Assembly: GCA_004374725.1 (NCBI GenBank)
Contig: SOKK01000101.1
Location: 1-5,138, forward strand
DNA: 5,138 bases
Origin: Patescibacteria group bacterium
GTDB lineage: Bacteria; Patescibacteriota; SOKK01
Direction: 5' to 3'
The notes below the pieces were generated by a model. That model was not told where the DNA came from and made no database searches. It was given only the letters and a program-made list of their open reading frames with translations. The translations under genes were made by a program, and so were the position numbers. Shown one piece after another: positions 1 to 4,326 of the stretch (its first letter is position 1; every line of letters starts with the position of its first letter).

Positions 1-927
1 AACTTAGAGAAAACAGTTGCCGTTAATGGCACAGATGCCTCAATTGCCCGTCCTGGTGATACCTTAACCTATACTTTGGACTATAGTAATACTGGTAATG
101 GTGTTGCGACAAATGTTGTGGTTACAGACATCATCCCTCGCTACACAACTTATGTTGATGGTAGTGCAAGTGGTGTTGGCGTCTATAACGCTGTTGATCT
201 CTCAATCGTTTGGGCAATTGGTGACTTGGCAGTTTCAGAAACTGGTTCTGTTAGCTTCAGCGTCACCGTTGATAGTAACGTTCCTCATAATTACATCATC
301 CGCAACGATGCAAGAATCTCTGCTGATGGTGGATATATGGCTGAGGCCTATGTTGAAGTTCGTGCTCAGCACTTGCCAGGAATCTTCGTTGAGAAACGCG
401 TTGATAAGACAAATACCAAGCCTGGTGATATTCTGACTTATACAGTGGTCTTTGGTAATCGCTCTGCTTATGTTGCGGCAATTAATGTGGTCCTTACAGA
501 TGAATTATCTTCTTTTGTGACTTACGTTAATGGTTCAGCAACCCATAGTGGGATCTATGACACAACTAATCATGCTCTCACTTGGAACTGGGGCACCTTG
601 CCACCTAATAGTCAGTATCAAGTAACCTATCAGGTCAGAGTGAAGGATGATGTTCCAAATGGAACAATTATTCGGAACACTGCGACTTTGACAGCAAGCT
701 TGGTTGATCCTGTTAACCATACCATTAATAGTCTCTCTGAAACTGGAAGCGTTTCCGGTACAACTACGACAACTGTTGTTACTGAGGAAATGGGTCTTCC
801 TGAAAGATTGACTAAGACTGGTGGTTTGGGATTGATCAGTTTGATTGCAGCACTTCTGACATTACTGACAGGTTTTGGCTTGGCGATGCCTAAGCTGAAG
901 CGCTACTTTGCCCAGTTTCGTGCCTAA
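1..927 (+). CDS. DUF11-repeat surface protein with sortase-like C-terminal tail (5' partial)
   Basis: The reading frame is open from the first base, so the N-terminus lies outside the window; 308 residues are visible, ending at a TAA. Two tandem repeats of about 110-130 residues are seen. The first begins LEKTV near residue 2, the second VEKRV near residue 130. Each carries PGDxLTYT, then VVxTDxxP or VVLTDE, then TYVxGSA, a W-containing strand, and VPxxxIIRNxA. This is the DUF11/isopeptide-like beta-sandwich pattern of bacterial surface stalk proteins. A Thr-rich linker (about 250-262) leads to LPERLTKTGG (266-275), a hydrophobic segment (about 276-295) and a basic tail (KLKR, 298-301). That layout matches a cell-wall sorting signal, with LTKTG in place of LPxTG. 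There is no Cys in the visible part. It probably acts outside the cell in adhesion or envelope structure. The family call is firm; the exact role and sortase processing are inferred. Confidence 0.85.
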   Translation, partial: NLEKTVAVNGTDASIARPGDTLTYTLDYSNTGNGVATNVVVTDIIPRYTTYVDGSASGVGVYNAVDLSIVWAIGDLAVSETGSVSFSVTVDSNVPHNYIIRNDARISADGGYMAEAYVEVRAQHLPGIFVEKRVDKTNTKPGDILTYTVVFGNRSAYVAAINVVLTDELSSFVTYVNGSATHSGIYDTTNHALTWNWGTLPPNSQYQVTYQVRVKDDVPNGTIIRNTATLTASLVDPVNHTINSLSETGSVSGTTTTTVVTEEMGLPERLTKTGGLGLISLIAALLTLLTGFGLAMPKLKRYFAQFRA

Positions 928-960
928 TTGATAAAACGGCATTCTGTCCGTTAAGAATAC

Positions 961-991
961 CAAAAGCCCCTTTCTTTAGAGAGGGGTTTTT
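961..991 (+). terminator. Rho-independent terminator of the DUF11-repeat gene
   Basis: CCCCTTTC (967-974) pairs with GAGAGGGG (979-986) across a TTTA loop, with one G-T wobble. The stem extends through AAAAG against TTTTT (962-966 with 987-991), so the right arm ends in a T-run. It lies about 35 bases after the TAA of the upstream gene. Confidence 0.85.
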
Positions 992-1000
992 GGAAAAGTA

Positions 1001-1026
1001 AAAATCCCCTTGGGAAAGGGGATTTT
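1001..1026 (-). terminator. Rho-independent terminator of the small secreted-protein gene
   Basis: A perfect 11-bp stem joins AAAATCCCCTT (1001-1011) to AAGGGGATTTT (1016-1026) around a GGGA loop. Read on the minus strand it lies 12 bases after the TAG of the leftward gene and is followed by TTTTTACTTTT. Being A-flanked and T-flanked, it could also stop residual rightward transcription. Confidence 0.85.
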
Positions 1027-1038
1027 AAGTTCGAAAAA

Positions 1039-1500
1039 CTATTTGTAGTGGATGATACACGCCGTTGTTGGTGCTACGCTTATTTTCTGCCACTCGGTGA
1101 TCGCGATCGCGGTGTTGATGAAGTGTATGCTCTGGGTTTCCTTTTGGGGATTGTCGCTTTGCCATTTTTCGATGCCGTACACGAGCCAGGAAGATATTTG
1201 GAGAGGGTTTTGTAATTTTATGTAATCTCCCCCTGGCATCATGCCCAGGTAATTATCAGGTGATGCTCCGGAGCCTTCGAAATAGTCCATACTGATAAAG
1301 GAACTTTCTACTCTGCTGAGAGTAAGAAAGATTCTACAGAAACCTTTTCCGTTATCGCTAATGATAACTCCCCACGGTTTTGTACTTTTGAACTCGTAGG
1401 GTTGGTAGGGAGTGTCGGCGACGAAGTCCTCTGCCCAGGCGGCCGGTGTGAGTGAGAGGAACACGGCGATGGTCGTTACTACGATAAGTAGCTTTTTCAT
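1039..1500 (-). CDS. Small secreted protein of unknown family
   Basis: I do not recognise the family. The 153-residue product starts with a clear Sec signal peptide: MKK, a hydrophobic core (about 4-19), and a likely cleavage site after AWA at residue 23, leaving a mature protein of about 130 residues starting EDFVADT. There is no lipobox cysteine and no second membrane segment. The mature part holds two cysteines (55 in GFCRIF and 148 in TACIIHYK) that could form one disulfide, and many aromatic residues, including Trp 43, 105, 113 and 137; it looks like a small beta-rich extracellular domain. The ATG is well supported: TAAGGAGG lies 10 bases upstream, and a near-consensus promoter lies beyond it. 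The gene stands alone with its own promoter and terminator. Sampled lines are about 50% GC, with a GCGATCGC palindrome at 1103-1110, versus about 35% in lgt, which hints at a different origin. Confidence 0.85.
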   Translation of the reverse strand: MKKLLIVVTTIAVFLSLTPAAWAEDFVADTPYQPYEFKSTKPWGVIISDNGKGFCRIFLTLSRVESSFISMDYFEGSGASPDNYLGMMPGGDYIKLQNPLQISSWLVYGIEKWQSDNPQKETQSIHFINTAIAITEWQKISVAPTTACIIHYK

Positions 1501-1563
1501 TGTTCTGAAACCTCCTTATTGTGTTGGTTGTTAAAGATGTGCTGTCCCTTTCATCAAGGAATC

Positions 1564-1592
1564 AGTATATTATAGATACCTCTGTCTGTCAA
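1564..1592 (-). promoter_or_regulatory. Promoter of the small secreted-protein gene
   Basis: On the minus strand there is a perfect TTGACA -35 box (1587-1592) and, after a 17-base spacer, a TATACT -10 box (1564-1569). Transcription would start near 1557, giving a leader of about 57 bases with the TAAGGAGG ribosome site just before the ATG at 1500. A TATAAT also occurs within the spacer, but it lies only 12 bases from the -35 box. Confidence 0.8.
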
Positions 1593-1598
1593 GTAACT

Positions 1599-1627
1599 TT
1601 GAAAAATCCCTCAAAAACTGCTAAAAT
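1599..1627 (+). promoter_or_regulatory. Promoter of the MBL-fold hydrolase gene
   Basis: TTGAAA (1599-1604) and TAAAAT (1622-1627) are separated by 17 bases, and the -10 box is preceded by TGC, an extended -10 arrangement. The predicted start is near 1634, giving a leader of about 54 bases. The -35 box lies only 6 bases from the -35 box of the leftward promoter, so the two are arranged back to back. Confidence 0.75.
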
Positions 1628-1651
1628 AGACCTAGAAATAAAGAAATTTTA

Positions 1652-1670
1652 ATTCCCGCCTTCGCGGGAA
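1652..1670. repeat. GC-rich palindrome in the hydrolase leader
   Basis: TTCCCGC (1653-1659) and GCGGGAA (1664-1670) form a 7-bp perfect stem around a CTTC loop. It sits inside the predicted transcript leader, 7 bases before the AGGAGG ribosome site (1678-1683), and is not followed by a T-run on the plus strand. The sequence resembles short dispersed palindromes of the ATTCCC...GGGAAT kind known from other bacteria (for example Neisseria dRS3). Whether it is repeated in this genome cannot be seen from one copy. Confidence 0.6.
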
Positions 1671-1687
1671 CAAGTTTAGGAGGTAAA

Positions 1688-2338
1688 ATGGAGATTAAAT
1701 GGTTTGGACAATCTTGCTTTGAGCTTAAGGGAGATAAGGCAGGGTTAGTGATTGATCCCTATGAGGAAAAGATCGGGCTTAAATTACCAGAACTCACTGC
1801 TGATCTTGTTGCTGTGACCCATGATCACTTTGACCACAATAATGTTAAAGCGGTTTCTGGAGATCCGTTTGTAATTAACGGTCCTGGAGAGTATGAAGTA
1901 AAAGGAATCTCGGTAAGTGGAATTCCGACCTTTCATGATGAAAAGGGTGGCCAAGAGCGCGGAGAGAATACGGTTTATATTATTGAAGTTGATGGCATCA
2001 AAATTTGTCACCTTGGTGATCTCGGGCACAATTTGAGTGATGCCCAGGCTGACTTGATTGACGGAGTAGATATTCTTTTGGTTCCGGTGGGAGGAGAATA
2101 TACGATTGATGCCAAGAAAGCCTCTGAGGTGGTCGAGCAAATTGAGCCCCGAATTGTGATTCCAATGCACTACCAAATCCAAGGATTAACAGGGGTCAAG
2201 GGACTTGCAAAAGTCGATGATTTCCTCTCAGAAATGGGGGTAAAAGATATTAATAAAAAGGATCTCTTGAAAGTCAAGAAAGACAAGCTCCCTCAGGATA
2301 AGACTGAAGTAGTAGTCCTGAAAGTAAGTAACAAGTAA
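1688..2338 (+). CDS. MBL-fold metal-dependent hydrolase (UPF0173/UlaG-like)
   Basis: The 216-residue protein has the full set of metallo-beta-lactamase-fold landmarks. The metal-binding motif THDHFDH lies at 44-50 (His45, His47, Asp49, His50), followed by NGPGEYEV (64-71), TFHDEKGG with His83, the HLGDLGH motif with Asp111 (108-114), and IPMHY with His161 near the end. TFHDEKGGxxRGxNT and VGGxYTIDAKxA are typical of the UPF0173/COG2220 group, which binds two metal ions and is predicted to be a cytosolic hydrolase; its natural substrate is generally unknown, so a specific reaction is not claimed. Length is close to the family norm, with a Lys-rich extension after about residue 190. The ATG follows AGGAGG by 4 bases. 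The last codons (VSNK and the stop) lie inside a heptad-repeat tract. The gene has its own promoter and appears monocistronic. Confidence 0.92.
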   Translation: MEIKWFGQSCFELKGDKAGLVIDPYEEKIGLKLPELTADLVAVTHDHFDHNNVKAVSGDPFVINGPGEYEVKGISVSGIPTFHDEKGGQERGENTVYIIEVDGIKICHLGDLGHNLSDAQADLIDGVDILLVPVGGEYTIDAKKASEVVEQIEPRIVIPMHYQIQGLTGVKGLAKVDDFLSEMGVKDINKKDLLKVKKDKLPQDKTEVVVLKVSNK

Positions 2339-2393
2339 GAAGTAACAAGTGATAAGTGAGTTCAGGTCTAATCGGTACTTATTACTTACTTCT
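2326..2393. repeat. Heptad-repeat tract with fold-back arms, upstream of the tRNAs
   Basis: Five consecutive 7-base units, AAGTAAC, AAGTAAG, AAGTAAC, AAGTGAT and AAGTGAG, run from 2326 to 2360, starting inside the end of the hydrolase gene. The segment just before the tRNA carries the complementary strand: AGAAGTAA (2338-2345) can pair with TTACTTCT (2386-2393), and ATAAGT (2352-2357) with ACTTAT (2377-2382), giving an imperfect hairpin that ends exactly at the first base of tRNA-Gly. No clear promoter for the tRNAs is visible here, and the hairpin lacks a T-run. Confidence 0.75.
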
Positions 2394-2468
2394 GCGGGAG
2401 TAGTTCAGTGGTAGAATGCAACCTTCCCAAGGTTGAGGTCGCCGGTTCAAATCCGGTCTCCCGCTCCA
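2394..2468 (+). tRNA. tRNA-Gly (anticodon CCC)
   Basis: The cloverleaf is complete: acceptor GCGGGAG (2394-2400) pairs with CTCCCGC (2458-2464), the anticodon stem CAACC/GGTTG encloses the loop TTCCCAA with anticodon CCC at 2426-2428, and the T-arm contains GGTTCAAATCC. CCA is encoded (2466-2468) after discriminator T. The tRNA reads GGG codons. The next tRNA starts at the following base. Confidence 0.96.
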
Positions 2469-2544
2469 GCCGACGTAGCTCAGTTGGTAGAGCAGCGGTT
2501 TCGTAAATCGCGGGTCAGCGGTTCAAATCCGCTCGTCGGCTCCA
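2469..2544 (+). tRNA. tRNA-Thr (anticodon CGT)
   Basis: Acceptor GCCGACG (2469-2475) pairs with CGTCGGC (2534-2540). The D-arm reads GCTC/GAGC, the anticodon stem GCGGT/ATCGC encloses TTCGTAA with anticodon CGT at 2502-2504, and the T-arm is AGCGG/CCGCT around TTCAAAT. CCA is encoded (2542-2544) after discriminator T. It reads ACG codons. There is no spacer between it and the tRNA-Gly CCA, so the two must come from one precursor. Confidence 0.96.
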
Positions 2545-2552
2545 GCTAAAAC

Positions 2553-2626
2553 AGGTCAGAGGTCAAAGGTTAAAGTTGCTAGATCTAATCTCTTTACCTT
2601 TTACCTTTAACCTCTTATCTCTAATC
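2553..2626. repeat. Inverted heptad-repeat tract between tRNA-Thr and lgt
   Basis: The left arm has three 7-base units, AGGTCAG, AGGTCAA and AGGTTAA (2553-2573). The right arm has five units of the complementary type, CTTTACC, TTTTACC, TTTAACC, TCTTATC and TCTAATC (2592-2626), with another TCTAATC at 2584-2590. GAGGTCAAAGG (2559-2569) matches CCTTTAACCTC (2604-2614) at 10 of 11 pairs, so the tract can fold into a long hairpin. It ends 6 bases before the likely lgt start and may form much of the lgt leader. It is not a typical terminator, since no T-run follows. Confidence 0.75.
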
Positions 2627-2632
2627 TTATTT

Positions 2633-3409
2633 ATGTACTATCCAGTGTTGTTAAAAATTGGTTCAGTTAGTCTTTACACCTATGGTATCTTCATTGTCCT
2701 CGCTTTCTTAATTAGCGGTCTTTTCATTTTGTGGGAAGCAAAGAAGAAAAAGCTTGACTTCTCAAGGCTTTTGAATTTTTCTCCTTATCTGATTATTGGG
2801 GTAATGGTGGGAGCGCGGATCTATTATGTTTTACAACACCTTAGTTATTACAAGGACCATTTACTTGAAACTTTTTATTTTTGGCAGGGCGGACTTTCAA
2901 TGTATGGCGGGGTGATTGCGGCTTTCTTGCTTTTGTTAATTTTCCTAAGGAAAGAGGGGAAGAAACAGCGCTGGCAGTGGTTGAATGCTTTGGGGATGGG
3001 ATTTCTTTTAGGATCTGCGGTTGGTAGAATTGGCTGTTTCTTGAATGGTTGTTGTTTTGGGGAGGAGAGTAATTTACCTTGGGCGGTCACAAATGGTTTT
3101 TTGAATGATGGGGTTCTGCGCCACCCCACTCAGCTTTACGAAGCAATCTTTTATTTCTTATCGTTTGTCGTAGTCTTCTTGATTAGTTCTAAGTGGGGAA
3201 GGAAAATCACTGTTGGGACAATCTTTTTCTTGAGTATTTTTCTACACTCTTTAGTAAGGTTTGTCGTAGAATTTTTCCGTTTTAGTGACTCTTTTATTGG
3301 ACCCTTCAAGACAGCTCATGTCGTTACTCTTCTGGTTATAATTTTGGCAGTCATTATTTTCTTTGTTACTATTAAAACAAGAACTAAATTGAAAGGAGCA
3401 TCAAAATGA
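2633..3409 (+). CDS. lgt: Prolipoprotein diacylglyceryl transferase
   Basis: Lgt moves diacylglycerol from phosphatidylglycerol to the lipobox cysteine of prolipoproteins, the first step of lipoprotein maturation, in the cytoplasmic membrane. The 258-residue product is within the usual length and has about seven hydrophobic segments. Family landmarks are YTYGI (15-19), GARIYYV (60-66), GGLSMYGG (86-93), the Lgt signature GRIGCFLNGCCFG (131-143, with the essential Arg132 and Asn138), HPTQLYE (164-170) and LVRFVVEFFR (207-216) with Arg209 and Glu213. Tyr91 stands where E. coli has the His of SFHGG. I chose the ATG at 2633 because MYYPVLLKIGSVSLYTYG matches the normal family N-terminus. An in-frame TTG at 2576 would add 19 residues encoded by the repeat tract and has no ribosome site. 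The ATG at 2633 also lacks a Shine-Dalgarno sequence. The stop overlaps the next start (ATGA). Confidence 0.95.
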   Translation: MYYPVLLKIGSVSLYTYGIFIVLAFLISGLFILWEAKKKKLDFSRLLNFSPYLIIGVMVGARIYYVLQHLSYYKDHLLETFYFWQGGLSMYGGVIAAFLLLLIFLRKEGKKQRWQWLNALGMGFLLGSAVGRIGCFLNGCCFGEESNLPWAVTNGFLNDGVLRHPTQLYEAIFYFLSFVVVFLISSKWGRKITVGTIFFLSIFLHSLVRFVVEFFRFSDSFIGPFKTAHVVTLLVIILAVIIFFVTIKTRTKLKGASK

Positions 3410-3786
3410 ATAAGAATTTCTCACCAGAGTTTATTGAAGCACGCAAAAAAGATCTTTTAAAGATTAAGAAACGCGTTGAAGATGAAATTAGTCACATCAG
3501 TGATTGTAGTTTGAAAAAAGATGAAGAATGTCAGGCAAAATTTCCCAACTATGGTGATAAAGAGGAGGATAACGCAACTGAGGTGGGTGTTTATGAAGAT
3601 TACACATCATTAGAAACTAGTTTAAATAAATTATTTAAGGAAGTAAACACTGCATTGGAAAAAATTGAAAATGGAAACTATGGAAAGTGTAATAATTGTA
3701 GCAAACTAATCGCTAAGAAAAGGCTAGAAGCTTTTCCAGCTGCACCACTCTGTATTGACTGTGAAAGGAAAGAAGAGAAAAAATAA
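3406..3786 (+). CDS. TraR/DksA-family C4 zinc-finger protein
   Basis: The 126-residue product has a charged helical N-terminal half (about 7-33) predicted to form a coiled coil with a second helix (about 66-90), then a C-terminal C4 zinc finger: Cys95 and Cys98 (YGKCNNC), Cys116 and Cys119 (PLCIDC). This is the TraR/DksA layout; DksA enters the RNA polymerase secondary channel and alters promoter choice with ppGpp. The tip segment GDKEEDNATEV (50-60) only partly fits the DksA DxxDxA motif, with Asp55 and Ala57 kept, so it is closer to the short Gram-positive-type members such as YlyA than to true DksA. Cys34 and Cys42 are extra. The ATG overlaps the lgt stop by 4 bases and has AAGGAG 7 bases upstream, so translation is probably coupled. 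The B. subtilis homologue ylyA also lies next to lspA. Its targets here are unknown. Confidence 0.9.
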   Translation: MNKNFSPEFIEARKKDLLKIKKRVEDEISHISDCSLKKDEECQAKFPNYGDKEEDNATEVGVYEDYTSLETSLNKLFKEVNTALEKIENGNYGKCNNCSKLIAKKRLEAFPAAPLCIDCERKEEKK

Positions 3787-3787
3787 G

Positions 3788-4255
3788 ATGACGAAAGATA
3801 ATTTCCCCAAATGGTTAATTGATCTTGGATTAGTCAGTGTGCTGGTTTTTCTTGACCAGATCATAAAATTTGCTTTCTCAACCTGGTTTTCTGAGGGTGA
3901 TACTAAGGAAATTATTAAGGGATTTTTCTCTTTTGAGCTGGTCTTCAATCAAGGAGCAGTCTTTGGAATTACGATTGATAAGATGCTTTTAATCACTGGG
4001 ACGGTCTTAATTTTGGCTGCTCTGGTTTTTATTTATTTTAAGAAGTTAGTAAATAGGGAATATTTACAAAAGCTAGGGATCGTCTTGATTGTTGCAGGGG
4101 CTTTAAGTAATCTCTGGGATCGAATCTTTTGGGGGCATGTTGTTGATTGGCTTAAGCTAAGTTTTTGGCCAGCATTTAACTTTGCTGATCTTCTAATTGT
4201 AGCAGGAATATTTCTACTCGGATGGGCGTTATTGTTTCAGAGGAGATCAGGTTAA
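3788..4255 (+). CDS. lspA: Lipoprotein signal peptidase II
   Basis: LspA is a membrane aspartyl protease that cuts the signal peptide off prolipoproteins after Lgt has lipidated them. The 155-residue product is of normal length, with four hydrophobic helices. Motifs in order: LDQIIKF (22-28), FNQGAVFGI (53-61), GALSNLWDR (104-112) with catalytic Asp111, GHVVDWL (116-122), and FNFADLLIVAG (130-140) with catalytic Asp134. SNLWDR is a mild variant of the common GNLIDR. I chose the ATG at 3788, one base after the traR stop, because MTKDNFPKWLIDLG leads naturally into helix 1. An in-frame TTG at 3755 would add 11 basic residues from inside the upstream gene. A weak purine-rich ribosome site (AGAAGAG) lies within the 3' end of the upstream gene. 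It is the last gene of the lgt-traR-lspA operon. Confidence 0.95.
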   Translation: MTKDNFPKWLIDLGLVSVLVFLDQIIKFAFSTWFSEGDTKEIIKGFFSFELVFNQGAVFGITIDKMLLITGTVLILAALVFIYFKKLVNREYLQKLGIVLIVAGALSNLWDRIFWGHVVDWLKLSFWPAFNFADLLIVAGIFLLGWALLFQRRSG

Positions 4256-4275
4256 GTAATAATTTCATTTAAAAT

Positions 4276-4306
4276 AAAAAACTCTCACTTTTTGTGAGAG
4301 TTTTTT
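4276..4306. terminator. Bidirectional Rho-independent terminator
   Basis: ACTCTCAC (4281-4288) pairs perfectly with GTGAGAGT (4294-4301) around a TTTTT loop. The flanks AAAAA (4276-4280) and TTTTT (4302-4306) supply a T-run in either direction. It lies 20 bases after lspA and about 20 bases after the end of the leftward DUF4012 gene, so it serves both. Confidence 0.92.
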
Positions 4307-4326
4307 TATATCAAGAACCTATCTAG

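Noticed and set aside
935..952. AACGG/CCGTT hairpin after the DUF11 gene
   Set aside because: Only 5 bp with an 8-base loop and no T-run; the much stronger hairpin at 962-991 accounts for termination.
1103..1110. GCGATCGC, identical to the cyanobacterial HIP1 palindrome
   Set aside because: I noticed only one copy in about 5 kb. HIP1 genomes carry it about every kilobase, and the gene content is not cyanobacterial.
1784..2182. Long antisense open frame (132 codons) inside the hydrolase gene
   Set aside because: It lies wholly within a well-supported gene on the other strand, has no ribosome site, and its translation has no recognisable features.
2326..2626. CRISPR array or mobile-element ends around the tRNAs
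   Set aside because: Units are 7 bases, adjoining and degenerate with no spacers. No target-site duplication, integrase or tRNA-end duplication (attachment site) is seen.
3406..3409. TGA at the lgt end as a sign of recoded TGA (code 25)
   Set aside because: Lgt has full normal length at this stop, the ATGA overlap is a typical coupling junction, and no other family gene here contains an in-frame TGA.
3755..3787. Upstream TTG start for lspA
   Set aside because: It would add 11 mostly basic residues from within the traR-like gene; the ATG at 3788 gives the normal LspA N-terminus and length.
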